64,000 nt of DNA from Gemmatimonadota bacterium (GCA_029262175.1 JAJCZV010000011.1:26989-90988); one strand, 5' to 3'. Shown: positions 38,214-47,354, counted from the stretch's first letter. Numbers and translations are program-made. The notes: generated by a model not told the origin, from the letters alone.

Positions 38214-38561
38214 ATGCTTCATTTCTCGTCCACTCGGCGGTCGATCCATGCCGCAGGTGTGCTCCTGCTCCTGCTGGCACCTCTGCAGGTGGAGCATCCT
38301 CACGAGGTGGAGCATGATGAGACGACGCAGCACGTAGAGAACGCGCACGGCGGACATTTCGCATCGATGGCGGAAGCCGATGCCCGCCTTCCGTCTACCG
38401 ATACTAGATTGACGCTCGACTCGGCCCCGGCCATTTCGGCGAGCGTCAATCTGGCGGCGAGGTTTGCGCTGGTAGAGTTGGCGGATCCTTGGGTCCACCG
38501 ACCTTCTCGAGCACCACCGCCGGGCTCACTCCGCTCCCGAGCACCCCCAAGCATCTCCTAA
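38214..38561 (+). CDS. Small exported His-rich protein heading efflux module 1
   Basis: A 115-residue protein. A signal peptide (STRRSIHAAGVLLLLLAPLQ) is followed by a His/Glu-rich stretch at residues 28-48 (HPHEVEHDETTQH, then HGGH), suited to binding Zn, Cu or Ni in the periplasm. The end is Pro-, Arg- and Ser-rich (RAPP twice). It lacks the TFEP and DHC motifs of the leader proteins at 47905 and 55905. Small His-rich periplasmic proteins such as CzcI precede czcCBA in Cupriavidus; similarity here is in layout only. There is no ribosome site, consistent with the promoter placement. Confidence 0.55.
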   Translation: MLHFSSTRRSIHAAGVLLLLLAPLQVEHPHEVEHDETTQHVENAHGGHFASMAEADARLPSTDTRLTLDSAPAISASVNLAARFALVELADPWVHRPSRAPPPGSLRSRAPPSIS

Positions 38562-38710
38562 CGCCGTTCTGGTTCTGAGCCGCAGCGCTTAATCGCCTGC
38601 GTCTCCCAAGCGGTGTTCTTGGCCAACGCTTCGTCTGGCCTCCCCCAAGAAAACCCTAGCAGCAGTTCGTCCACGTGACGCTAGGTGTCTCGTGGCCCCT
38701 TGGAAAAGAC

Positions 38711-39976
38711 ATGAGCCTAAGAACCTTATTCATGAGTACCTCATCGATGGTCGTCACGGTGACCCTAGCGGTTGCCGTGATGGCACCAGCTGCCCATGCG
38801 CAGGAAGTGCAGTCGTTGTCCCTGGAGGAGGCCGTCGACCTCTTCGTCACTAACAGCGCGGAGCTCGATCTGGCCAGGAGCAGGTTGAGGTCACGACTTG
38901 GTGACTCACGCCAAAGTCGGGCGATCTCCAATCCGACGGCTTCGTTCACGAACGAAGACCTGGGCCTCTCTTCCGAGCAGTACTTCAACGTTACACAGCG
39001 GGTGGACTTCCTGTGGCAAAGAGGCCCCCGCAACCGGAACGCCGAGGCGCGGGCGAGCAGTGCGCGGTCAGAGTTTCAGGCAGATAGCGCTCGCATTGTA
39101 CTGGAAATGAAGCAGGTCTTCCTAGCCGCCTGGGAAGGCACCCAAATCGTTGCTGCGTTGAGCGAAACCGACGGTGTCTTCGACGCTCTTGTTGAGGACG
39201 CGTCCGCCCGTGTCGCCCAGGGTGATTTGGCGAGCTACGACCTGCGGAGGCTGAGGGTCGCTAGTGCCACTGCCAAACAACGGCTCACCCAAGCGGAACT
39301 GTCCCTTGCCGGTGCGGAGCGACGCCTGGGCTCCTTGGTTTCGAGGGACCGATCGATTTCGAGAATCCGTGCGCTGCCTCCGGCTCTCGACGTTCCGGAC
39401 GTTACCATCGCCCTTGCTCTCCTCGGCGAGGCGACCGCGCGTCGCCCAGAACTCGACGGTGCGCGGGCAATGACTGAAGCCCTCGAGGCGACGGCGAGTC
39501 TGGTCGGCAGGTCAAGGCTGGAAGGAGTTGGCCTTACCGGGGGATTTAAGCAGCAGTCGGACGGCCGGAGTGGCTTGTTCCTCGGGCTTCAGGTGTCGGT
39601 ACCGCTCTTCGATCGCAAGGGTGGAGCCATGGCGGCCGCGCAGGCGGAGGTCGACCGATCTCGTTCCGTTCTTGAGTTGCTTCGGGTCTCGATCGAGCGG
39701 GAGGCAGCGCTAGCCGAGGCGCGGCTCCTCGCGGCAAGTCAGCAACGCGTCCTACTGGACGAAAGCGGGATCGGTGAATCGGAAGAACTGATCACCATTG
39801 CGCGGATCGCCTACGACGAGGGTGTGGTCGGTATCGTCGAGTTAGTGGACGCGGCGGACGCCTTTCTAGAAGCGCGCCTCCTAGCGAACAGCATTCGTGC
39901 TGAGGAGTGGCGTGCGTTCTTCGAACTTGAACACGCGGTCGGCGGGCTACCTGTCGATGCTGGAGCACAGCGATGA
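38711..39976 (+). CDS. TolC/CusC-like outer-membrane efflux protein, module 1
   Basis: A 421-residue outer-membrane factor. I start at ATG 38711 (GGAAAAG upstream), giving a clean signal peptide MSLRTLFMSTSSMVVTVTLA, cut after AAHAQ; a GTG at 38675 is less likely. The long helical repeats with LSLEEAVDLFVTNSAELDLARSRLRSR and, in the second half, ALALLGEATARRPELDGARAM, plus GLFLGLQVSVPLFDRKGG are the OEP pattern. It would form the outer channel for the adaptor and RND pump encoded next; the adaptor start overlaps its stop. Confidence 0.85.
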   Translation: MSLRTLFMSTSSMVVTVTLAVAVMAPAAHAQEVQSLSLEEAVDLFVTNSAELDLARSRLRSRLGDSRQSRAISNPTASFTNEDLGLSSEQYFNVTQRVDFLWQRGPRNRNAEARASSARSEFQADSARIVLEMKQVFLAAWEGTQIVAALSETDGVFDALVEDASARVAQGDLASYDLRRLRVASATAKQRLTQAELSLAGAERRLGSLVSRDRSISRIRALPPALDVPDVTIALALLGEATARRPELDGARAMTEALEATASLVGRSRLEGVGLTGGFKQQSDGRSGLFLGLQVSVPLFDRKGGAMAAAQAEVDRSRSVLELLRVSIEREAALAEARLLAASQQRVLLDESGIGESEELITIARIAYDEGVVGIVELVDAADAFLEARLLANSIRAEEWRAFFELEHAVGGLPVDAGAQR

Positions 39977-41502
39977 AAACGACGAACCATGGTGTGAGAT
40001 CGAGTGCACGGGCAATGACGGGTGGGGTGTTGTCGCGGACAGCCATGAGTTTGGCCCTGACTCTCTCAGTGTCGGCCTGCGGCCCTGCTATCGATGCGGT
40101 AGAGGAGGGCCCGGAACTCGGCGCGGTGGTCGTAACGCAGTGGGTCGACGGGACTGAACTGTTTCTCGAGTACCCATTCCTGGTGGCTGGTCAACAGACC
40201 GGGAACTGGGCAATCCATCTCACGGATCGAGATGATTTCCAGCCGATTCGTGCAGGGACGCTCAGCGTGAGTTTCAGATCGAGCGGCGGCGTTACGGAGT
40301 CGTTCACCGTGGACGCCCCGTTACGGAATGGAATCTTCCTCCTCGATCCTGTCATCGCGCAGGGGGGCGCTTACGAGGTCGAGCTGACGTTGGTCAGCGA
40401 CCAGGTGAACAGTCGCCATGTCGTTTCAGATGTCCTGGTTCATGAGAGTGAGGCCGCAGCATTGGCCTACCCCGTTTCTGAGGAAGCAGACGGGATCTCG
40501 TTTCTTAAGGAGCAACAGTGGGTGATCCCGTTCGCGGTTCACCCGGCGGCGGAACACCCGGTCCAGGGCACGACGCTCGCTCCGGGTGAGATCGTTCCTC
40601 CCGATGGGTCGCTGGTTCGCGTGAGCACTCCCGTTGGTGGGATCGCGTTGGCTGAGCCGAACCAAGCCGCGCCTTCCGTAGGGGACCGCGTCAGCCAGGG
40701 GCAGGTGCTGGCTGTGTTGGCTCCGACTAGCCAGGACGGCGGATTCGCACAGTTGCGTGGGCGGGTGGAGCGTCTGAGGCGTGAAGCGGTCCGAGACGCG
40801 AGGCTCTTTGAGGTAGGCGCGATTCCAGCCCGGCGCCTCGAGGAGGTACGACATGACCTGGAGATCGCGGAAGCAGAGTTAGCCGCGATGGGCGGCGGGA
40901 CGGACGGCGCTTATCAACTCACGGTGCGCTCACCGATGTCGGGGGTGATCGCCGAGCGCACGTTCGTGCCTGGTGGACGTGTGGAAGCAGGTGAGTCCCT
41001 GTTTACCGTGGTCGATCCAACCAAGGCCTGGATTCGAGTACAGGTGCCGGCTTCGACGGCGAAGAACCTGCCTTCAGGGGCTCTCTCGCTCTTCACACTC
41101 GAAAACTCTCAAGAGGCCTTCAACGCTCGGCTTCGCTCGGTGGGGAGTGTGGTTAGCCCCACGACGCGAACCGTCCCCGTCGTCTTTGAGGCCATACCCG
41201 GACAGGGGCGCTTTGCGTTCGGCCAGTTCGTGCAGGCTACCGTACCCACGGGTGACCCAACGACAGGAATCGCCATTCCCAATGCGGCGATTCTGGATGA
41301 GAACGGCACACCCGTCGCGTATGTGCAGGCCGGCGGCGAGACCTTCGAGCGACGCATCCTCACCATTGGTGAGACGGACGGTCGACGAACCCATGTGACT
41401 GCGGGGCTGAGGCTTGGGGACATGGTGGTCACCGTTGGCGCCTATCAAGTGCGGCTTGCTTCCCTCTCTGCCGGCGATTTCGCCGGCGGTCACGCTCACT
41501 AG
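39973..41502 (+). CDS. RND efflux periplasmic adaptor with extra N-terminal domain, module 1
   Basis: A 509-residue lipoprotein (lipobox LSVSAC, Cys36). Unlike the two other adaptors in the window (about 390-410 residues), it has about 130 extra residues after the Cys, with beta-rich sequence (LFLEYPFLVAGQQTGNWAIH, GTLSVSFRSSGGV, AYEVELTLVSD) resembling an immunoglobulin or FixH-like sandwich. The adaptor core follows: barrel-sandwich hybrid with STPVGGIALAEPNQ, a short helical hairpin (residues about 255-305) and SPMSGVIAERTFVPGGRVEAGESLF. The C-terminus ends GGHAH, a possible metal site. GGAG precedes the ATG. Confidence 0.85.
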   Translation: MKTTNHGVRSSARAMTGGVLSRTAMSLALTLSVSACGPAIDAVEEGPELGAVVVTQWVDGTELFLEYPFLVAGQQTGNWAIHLTDRDDFQPIRAGTLSVSFRSSGGVTESFTVDAPLRNGIFLLDPVIAQGGAYEVELTLVSDQVNSRHVVSDVLVHESEAAALAYPVSEEADGISFLKEQQWVIPFAVHPAAEHPVQGTTLAPGEIVPPDGSLVRVSTPVGGIALAEPNQAAPSVGDRVSQGQVLAVLAPTSQDGGFAQLRGRVERLRREAVRDARLFEVGAIPARRLEEVRHDLEIAEAELAAMGGGTDGAYQLTVRSPMSGVIAERTFVPGGRVEAGESLFTVVDPTKAWIRVQVPASTAKNLPSGALSLFTLENSQEAFNARLRSVGSVVSPTTRTVPVVFEAIPGQGRFAFGQFVQATVPTGDPTTGIAIPNAAILDENGTPVAYVQAGGETFERRILTIGETDGRRTHVTAGLRLGDMVVTVGAYQVRLASLSAGDFAGGHAH

Positions 41503-41516
41503 TAGGGGAGTCCACG

Positions 41517-44500
41517 ATGCTTGATCGAGTCATTCGATGGTCCATCGACAACCACTTCCTAGTGGCGGTGGCTGCAGGTGTCCTTCTCGTTAGCGGGACG
41601 ATCACTGCCCTACGCATGCCCGTCGATGTTTTTCCCGACTTAACTGCACCTACGGTCACAGTTCTGACCGAGGCACATGGGATGGCGCCCGAAGAGGTTG
41701 AGGCGCTGGTCACGTTTCGGATCGAGACCGCCGTAAATGGCGCGACTGGGGTACGCCGCGTCCGGTCTTCCACCTCGCAGGGGATCAGCATCGTTTGGGT
41801 AGAGTTCGATTGGGGCACGGACATCTTCCAAGCCCGCCAGATCGTCAACGAAAAGCTCCAACTGGTGGCTGCCGGCCTACCGCAAAACGTCGGGGCGCCG
41901 ACCCTGGCTCCCATCTCGTCCATCATGGGCGAAATCATCCTAATCGCGGTCACGGGAAACGAGTCTGTGACGCCGATGGAGCTGCGCACGGTCGCGGATT
42001 GGACTTTGCGCAGGCGCCTTCTCGCGATTCCGGGTGTCGCCCAGGTGATCCCGCTGGGGGGTGAGGTACGCGAATATCAGGTCCTCGTGGATCCCAGCCG
42101 GTTGGCTGCCTTCGGCGTGACTCTCGAAGACGTCGTCCGAGCCGCCGAGGGCTCAAACGTGAACGCGTCCGGCGGAGTTTTCATGGAGAGGGGGCAAGAG
42201 TATCTGATCCGGGCTACGGGCCGAGTTCAGTCGCTCGAGGACGTCTCGATGACCGTAGTCGCGTCTCATTCCGGAACGCCAGTCACGATCGGGGATGTTG
42301 CCGAGGTGCGTATTGGACCCGCGACCCGGCTTGGTGACGGATCCGCAAATGCTGAGCGAGCGGTTGTTTTGACACTTCTCAAGCAGCCCGGGACCAACAC
42401 GCTTGAGTTGACTGACCGTATCGATCAGGAAATCGCGAGCATCGAGGAAACACTACCCGTAGGGATGTCGATCAACTACGGCATCTTCCGACAAGCCGAT
42501 TTCATTCGGACGGCAGTGAACAACGTCATGCTCGCACTGCGCGATGGGGCGGTTCTTGTCGTCCTAATCCTCTTTCTGTTCCTGTGGAGCTTTCGCACCA
42601 CGGCCATCTCGGTGCTGGCAATTCCACTAGCGCTCATCACCGCTGTTCTCGCGCTAAAGGTTCTGAACATCACGATCAACACCATGACGCTCGGAGGAAT
42701 GGCGATCGCCATCGGCGCCCTGGTGGATGACGCCGTGATTGTCGTAGAGAACGTCTTTCGACGTCTTAGAGAGAACCAGCATCAGGCTGAGGGGGCACGC
42801 CGAGCCGTGTCTGAGGTCGTTTTCGATGCGGCAAAGGAGATCCTCCGAAGCATCGTGATCGCCACGCTCATCATCATCGTGGTGTTCATCCCGCTCCTCT
42901 TCCTGTCCGGCGTCGAGGGGCGCATGCTTCAGCCCCTGGGCCTTGCGTACATCGTCTCGATTTTGGCCTCCCTGGTCGTCGCCCTGACTGTCACCCCTGC
43001 GCTGTCTGTCTTCTTGCTGCCACGCGCGAAAGCGATGAGCACCGACAAAGAGAGTTGGGTGGTGCGGAGCCTGAAGCGAGGCTATGCGGCGACGCTGACC
43101 CCCGTCCTACGACATCCATACGTCGTGATGGTGGGGGCCGCAGCCCTCGTGTTGTTGTCCATGGCGGCTTTCCCATTCCTGGGGCGCTCCTTCCTCCCGG
43201 AGTTCCAAGAGGGATCGTTGGTCATCAGTGCGTTGACCGTGCCGGGTACGTCCCTCGACGAGTCCGACGCATTGGGTCGAAGGATTGAGGAAATCCTTCT
43301 GGACCACCCGGCGGTGTTAGAGACTGCACGCCGCACCGGTCGCGCGGAACTCGACGAGCACGCCCAGGGAGTCAACGCAGCTGAGATCGACGCCCGTCTC
43401 GACATCGATACCTACGAGTATGAGGTGGTGCTCGAGGAGTTGCGGGCAAATCTCGGTGCGGTGCCCGGGACCCAGATCACGATTGGTCAGCCCATTGGTC
43501 ACCGTATCGATCACATGCTGTCCGGAACGCGAGCGAGTATCGCCGTGAAGATCTTCGGTCCCGACCTGTATGAGCTTCGCCGGATCGCGCAGGACATTGA
43601 AGCCGTGGCGCAGGGCGTGGCCGGTACGGTGGACGTGGCTATGGAGCAGCAGGCCGATGTGCCGCAGATCCGAATCGACATGAACCGGACTGCGATGGCA
43701 CGTTACGGGATGACGCCGGCACTCGTGGCTGAGGCAGTAGATGTCGCCCTCGCGGGCGAAGCAGTGTCTCAGGTGCTGGAGGAACAGAGGACGTTCAATC
43801 TCGTCGTGAGGTTCGCGGCTGAGCATCGAAGGAGCCTCGAGTCCGTGCGTAACGCCCGTATCAACACGCCCGTGGGGTCACAGGTCACCATCGGGACGCT
43901 CGCCGACGTGCGCTTCGATCTGGGCCCGAATTCGATTTCGCGGGAGGACGTCCAGAGGAAGATCGTAGTGCAGTCCAATGTGGCGGGTCGTGACGTCGGG
44001 AGTGTGGTCGAAGACATACGAGAACAGGTCGATGACGTCGTTGACGTGCCGGCAGGCTATTTCGTCGAGTACGGCGGTCAGTTTGAGTCCGCAGCCGGCG
44101 CCTCGCGAACGATCGGGCTCATGAGTCTGCTCTCCGTGGCTGCTGTGTTCCTTCTCCTTTTGGTTGAGTTCAACTCCTCTAGGCAGGCCCTGCTCGTGAT
44201 GGTCAACCTCCCTTTGTCCTTGGTGGGAGGAGTCTTCGCAGTATGGATCACCGGTGGTGTCTTGAATATCGCCACGCTTGTGGGGTTCATAACGCTCTTC
44301 GGAATCGCGATACGGAACGGCATTCTCATGGTCAGCCACTTCAACCACCTGCACGCTCAGGGCGTTGAGCTTTACGATGCCGTCGTGCGGGGATCGATGG
44401 AGCGGCTCAGTCCGATCATGATGACGGCGCTTACTGCAGGGCTTGCTTTGGTGCCTCTGGCGATTGCCGGCGGAGAGCCCGGAAACGAGATCCAAAGTCC

Positions 44501-44597
44501 GATGGCGGTAGTCGTTCTAGGCGGACTTCTCACCTCCCTCGCCTTGAACATGGTCGTGGTGCCCGTGCTGTACCTCCGCTACGGGGCAAGGCGATGA
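41517..44597 (+). CDS. CusA/CzcA-family heavy-metal RND pump, module 1
   Basis: A 1026-residue inner-membrane proton antiporter with the 12-helix RND architecture: TM1 near the N-terminus, MPVDVFPDLTAPTVTVLTEA, two large periplasmic domains, TM2-6 around residues 335-500 and TM8-12 at the end. The proton-relay helix reads GGMAIAIGALVDDAVIVVEN (D404-D405), neither the DFG-x3-DG form of CzcA nor the form in the module 2 pump. A Q-P-I-x-H-R-I-D-H-M-L-S-G-T-R segment (near residue 660) identifies the heavy-metal subfamily. The ion cannot be read from sequence. GGGGAG lies upstream. Confidence 0.92.
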   Translation: MLDRVIRWSIDNHFLVAVAAGVLLVSGTITALRMPVDVFPDLTAPTVTVLTEAHGMAPEEVEALVTFRIETAVNGATGVRRVRSSTSQGISIVWVEFDWGTDIFQARQIVNEKLQLVAAGLPQNVGAPTLAPISSIMGEIILIAVTGNESVTPMELRTVADWTLRRRLLAIPGVAQVIPLGGEVREYQVLVDPSRLAAFGVTLEDVVRAAEGSNVNASGGVFMERGQEYLIRATGRVQSLEDVSMTVVASHSGTPVTIGDVAEVRIGPATRLGDGSANAERAVVLTLLKQPGTNTLELTDRIDQEIASIEETLPVGMSINYGIFRQADFIRTAVNNVMLALRDGAVLVVLILFLFLWSFRTTAISVLAIPLALITAVLALKVLNITINTMTLGGMAIAIGALVDDAVIVVENVFRRLRENQHQAEGARRAVSEVVFDAAKEILRSIVIATLIIIVVFIPLLFLSGVEGRMLQPLGLAYIVSILASLVVALTVTPALSVFLLPRAKAMSTDKESWVVRSLKRGYAATLTPVLRHPYVVMVGAAALVLLSMAAFPFLGRSFLPEFQEGSLVISALTVPGTSLDESDALGRRIEEILLDHPAVLETARRTGRAELDEHAQGVNAAEIDARLDIDTYEYEVVLEELRANLGAVPGTQITIGQPIGHRIDHMLSGTRASIAVKIFGPDLYELRRIAQDIEAVAQGVAGTVDVAMEQQADVPQIRIDMNRTAMARYGMTPALVAEAVDVALAGEAVSQVLEEQRTFNLVVRFAAEHRRSLESVRNARINTPVGSQVTIGTLADVRFDLGPNSISREDVQRKIVVQSNVAGRDVGSVVEDIREQVDDVVDVPAGYFVEYGGQFESAAGASRTIGLMSLLSVAAVFLLLLVEFNSSRQALLVMVNLPLSLVGGVFAVWITGGVLNIATLVGFITLFGIAIRNGILMVSHFNHLHAQGVELYDAVVRGSMERLSPIMMTALTAGLALVPLAIAGGEPGNEIQSPMAVVVLGGLLTSLALNMVVVPVLYLRYGARR

Positions 44598-44682
44598 GCG
44601 ACAGCACGTTGCGCGGACCGTCATCCGTTTTCTGGCTCGTAGTTGTTTCATTCTTCTAACCCAGTTCAGGAGATCTTAATCC

Positions 44683-45126
44683 ATGCGTAGACCAGTACTC
44701 ACATCGGCGTTGGCACTTGCTCTACTCGTCCCCGTCACCGCAAGCGCACAAGAGGACGCGGATCGAGCAGCAGTACGGGAAGTGATTACGTCCTTCGCAG
44801 ACGGCATCCACACGAATCAGCTCGGAAACATCGATGGGCTGTTCGCTCCAAGGGGTGTCCACGTCGTTGTCGACAATGCTGCCCTACACGGTTGGGGCGA
44901 GTACCGAGACGACTATCTCATGCCGGAAATGGCGCGCTATCCAGAGTTGCGCTATGCGCACACCGGTATCGAAGCTTCGATGCGCGGAAACATCGCCTGG
45001 GTTGCGTTCCGCTGGCAGATGTCGAGTGCCGGGGACGGACCTGCACCCGTGCTCGGTCGAGGTAGCGCCGTCCTTGAGAAGATCAACAACCGTTGGCTAA
45101 TCGCACACCTGCACGTTTCGAGGTAG
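44683..45126 (+). CDS. Exported SnoaL/NTF2-like protein
   Basis: A 147-residue protein with a signal peptide (MRRPVLTSALALALLVPVTASAQ) and an NTF2-like fold: RAAVREVITSFADGIHTNQLGNIDGLFAP at the N-terminus, then beta strands with WVAFRWQMSS, and ending NNRWLIAHLHVSR. These SnoaL/DUF4440 proteins are small binding or catalytic cones of unspecified ligand. AGGAG precedes the ATG. It belongs to the module 1 operon by spacing. Confidence 0.75.
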   Translation: MRRPVLTSALALALLVPVTASAQEDADRAAVREVITSFADGIHTNQLGNIDGLFAPRGVHVVVDNAALHGWGEYRDDYLMPEMARYPELRYAHTGIEASMRGNIAWVAFRWQMSSAGDGPAPVLGRGSAVLEKINNRWLIAHLHVSR

Positions 45127-45130
45127 CAGC

Positions 45131-45886
45131 ATGATGAGGATGCTGACCACTACGGCAGGCGTGGTGCGCGGGGCCCGGCTTACGCCGGGCTCCACCCTCG
45201 CCCTGTTGTTACTGCTGAGTGTCGTGGCCCTGTTGGGCATGCCCGTCGAGGCGTGGGCGCACGGAGTGACGGCTGGCGATAAGGGCTTCATCCAGGCGAG
45301 CAGCGGAATGCTCTTGGTGCCCTTCACGTATCTCGGCGCCAAGCACATGGTGACCGGGTACGACCATCTGCTGTTCCTCCTTGGGGTGATCTTCTTCTTG
45401 TATCGACTAAAGGACGTTGGCATTTATGTGACGCTTTTTGCCGTTGGTCACTCCACGACGTTGCTCGTGGGTGTTTTAACGGGTGTTAGCGTCTCGTCGT
45501 TTCTGATCGATGCCATCATCGGATTGTCTGTCGCATACAAGGCACTCGACAACCTGGGAGCGTTCAAAGTTTGGTTCGGTGTTCAACCTGACACCCGGAC
45601 CGCCACGCTCGTCTTCGGTCTATTCCATGGCTTCGGGCTCGCGACGAAGATTTTGGATTTCGAGATGTCATCCGATGGCCTCGTGCCCAACCTCGTGGCG
45701 TTCAACGTCGGCGTGGAAATGGGCCAGCTTCTGGCCTTGAGCGCGATTCTGGTCGCTATGAGCCACTGGCGGCGCACCACCGGTTTCTCCCGGTACGCCC
45801 ACACGGCGAACGTTGCGATCATGGCGGCGGGCTTTGTCTTGATGGGGTACCAACTGGCCGGCTATTTCGTCTTCAACCAAGGATAG
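45131..45886 (+). CDS. HupE/UreJ-2 family membrane protein
   Basis: A 251-residue protein with an N-terminal signal-anchor and about six further helices. The motifs GYDHLLFLLGVIFFLY, AVGHSTTLL and GLFHGFGLA are those of HupE/UreJ-type permeases, where the His and Asp residues are thought to coordinate nickel or cobalt during transport. The gene starts 4 bases after the SnoaL-like gene. In an efflux operon it may handle the same or a related ion; direction and substrate are not shown by the sequence. Confidence 0.8.
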   Translation: MMRMLTTTAGVVRGARLTPGSTLALLLLLSVVALLGMPVEAWAHGVTAGDKGFIQASSGMLLVPFTYLGAKHMVTGYDHLLFLLGVIFFLYRLKDVGIYVTLFAVGHSTTLLVGVLTGVSVSSFLIDAIIGLSVAYKALDNLGAFKVWFGVQPDTRTATLVFGLFHGFGLATKILDFEMSSDGLVPNLVAFNVGVEMGQLLALSAILVAMSHWRRTTGFSRYAHTANVAIMAAGFVLMGYQLAGYFVFNQG

Positions 45887-45896
45887 GTACGAACCA

Positions 45897-46550
45897 ATGT
45901 TACAAGCGCCCGCGTCCCCTCCGGGGGCACCCCCTTCATCTCGCGATCTCCTGCGATCTACGGTTATCGCCCTTGTCATCGCCGGTGTCCTCCTGGTCAC
46001 CGTGGTGCTCCCCGCTGAGTACGGCGTCGACCCCACCGGCATCGGTCAGGTGATTGGTCTCAAACGAATGGGAGAGATCAAAGTCGCACTCGCGCTCGAA
46101 GCGGAGGCAGACGCAGCTGCGGACGCTGCGGCACTGGCCGCCGAGGAAGAGGACGCAGCGAATTTCGTGGCGGCCACACGAGCGGAGGCCCCTCCAGAGG
46201 GCGCCGTTGAGGAGCGAGGGGGCAAACTCGAAATGATTGAGATTTCCCTCCAGCCGGCTGAAGGAAAAGAGGTCAAATTGCGGATGAGCGAAGGGGCGAA
46301 CGTCGACTACGAATGGTGGACAATAGGGGGCGTCGTAGACTTCGAACTCCACGCGGATGACCCGCCGAACGCCGCTGCTGGGGCGTACCATAGCTACGCT
46401 AAAGGACAGGGCGAGAGCGGAGGCGAGGGCGTCCTGATCGCTGCGTTCGATGGCATGCATGGATGGTTCTGGCGGAACCGTACAGATCAAGTGGTCACCA
46501 TCACGCTGCGGGCCGAAGGCGAGTTCGAGGAGCTTCGTGAGATGAATTAG
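45897..46550 (+). CDS. Membrane-anchored periplasmic protein of the HupE neighbourhood
   Basis: A 217-residue protein with one N-terminal membrane helix (LLRSTVIALVIAGVLLVTVVLP), an Ala/Glu-rich helical linker (residues about 60-85) and a beta-rich C-terminal domain with ANVDYEWWTIGGVVDFELHADD, YHSYAKGQGESGG and DGMHGWFWRNRTDQVVTITLRAEG. It resembles proteins called transmembrane anchor proteins that accompany HupE in metal-efflux clusters. The domain with conserved His and Trp could bind metal; its role is unknown. Confidence 0.65.
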   Translation: MLQAPASPPGAPPSSRDLLRSTVIALVIAGVLLVTVVLPAEYGVDPTGIGQVIGLKRMGEIKVALALEAEADAAADAAALAAEEEDAANFVAATRAEAPPEGAVEERGGKLEMIEISLQPAEGKEVKLRMSEGANVDYEWWTIGGVVDFELHADDPPNAAAGAYHSYAKGQGESGGEGVLIAAFDGMHGWFWRNRTDQVVTITLRAEGEFEELREMN

Positions 46551-46644
46551 GACAACGGCATCGTCAGTTCGCTTCCTTCGGAACCAATCAAAGACAGTGG
46601 GAGCACGGGCGGGTCCTCTCGCTCGATCTGAGCCGAACCCACCT

Positions 46645-46666
46645 GCCCGAGGTTGTAACCTCGGGC
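46645..46666. repeat. Perfect 10-base palindromic hairpin
   Basis: GCCCGAGGTT and AACCTCGGGC flank two bases. It lies 95 bases after the anchor gene. It lacks a T tract but could end the module 1 transcript. Confidence 0.4.
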
Positions 46667-46971
46667 CCAGTCCCCGCGATCGGCCTGGTCGATCAATTCG
46701 CGTACACGCTCGGGTGCGCGAATCAGCCGACGGTGATGCTTTGGACCTGGCGGTAGTGGTCCCCTTCGACCGCAACCCTGATGCCGAGTCATGTGGAAGA
46801 CAATATTCGAAGTGCGACGTAGGGTTGGCCCAGGTCAGTATAGTTGTTTTTCGCTCGAGAAGGATGGATGACGTCTCTTTTTGGACTACTACCCGCTCGT
46901 CTACGCCCGCCCACTGTATGGGGTAAGTTTTGGGGTAGAAACCTGCTACTTCCTGCTACATCCGACCGATC

Positions 46972-47030
46972 AAGATACGACAGAGGACACCCGAAACGCC
47001 GTGTGAACGCTACGTTTTGTCGTATCTTGG
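46972..47030. repeat. Perfect 12-base inverted repeat spaced by 35 bases
   Basis: CAAGATACGACA (46972-46983) is exactly complementary to TGTCGTATCTTG (47019-47030). The DNA around it is non-coding. It could be a protein-binding pair, such as recombination or excisionase sites, or a stem-loop RNA; about 280 bases separate it from the right tRNA repeat. Confidence 0.5.
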
Positions 47031-47192
47031 CATGTTCCCGATCTGACTGCGGATCAGGAGGTTGGGGATTCGGATTCTCCCGGGCGCATTGGCGATTCCG
47101 ACAATCTGAGTTGGAGGCGCTCAAAGTAGCCAAGCCGCGCCGGACTGACGTAGCCAAACGCATGTCCGCTCGGGCCAGGGGGTGGGCAGGTT

Positions 47193-47203
47193 TCTGTCCA
47201 GGT
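47193..47203. repeat. Third TCTGTCCAGGT copy
   Basis: Same 11-base word as the pair at 37421-37444, here on the inner side of the right tRNA repeat. Confidence 0.4.
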
Positions 47204-47309
47204 TCTCACCTACGAGGGTCCCACACCAGGCCTTCGCGACTGCACCGGATTCGTGTCGGAACGCCCGCGGGACCTACGGATCCAGGCGGTTTGGGTCTGG
47301 TCCGACGCG

Positions 47310-47354
47310 GCTCCTAAGGCTGGCGCGTCTGCCGCTTCCGCCACTTTCGCGAGT
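47310..47354. repeat. Direct repeat, right copy: tRNA-Leu 5' half (att-like)
   Basis: Matches 37317-37361 in 43 of 45 bases. The 3' half of the tRNA is absent, so it is not a functional tRNA. It is both the right end of element 1 and, because an integrase fragment follows it, the left end of a second element. Confidence 0.85.

Larger units (their letters stand above)
46551..47192. other. Right end of element 1, no clear gene
   Basis: About 640 bases follow the anchor gene. A minus-strand frame (46547-46792) encodes a protein-like end (RLIRAPERVRELIDQADRGDWARGYNLG) that I cannot place; it may be a remnant. The region contains a perfect hairpin and a spaced inverted repeat listed separately. 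Nothing here has a good start signal. Confidence 0.35.

Noticed and set aside
46844..47317. Plus-strand open frame in the right end of element 1
   Set aside because: It runs through the 12-base inverted repeat and into the tRNA fragment, with no ribosome site and no protein-like pattern.
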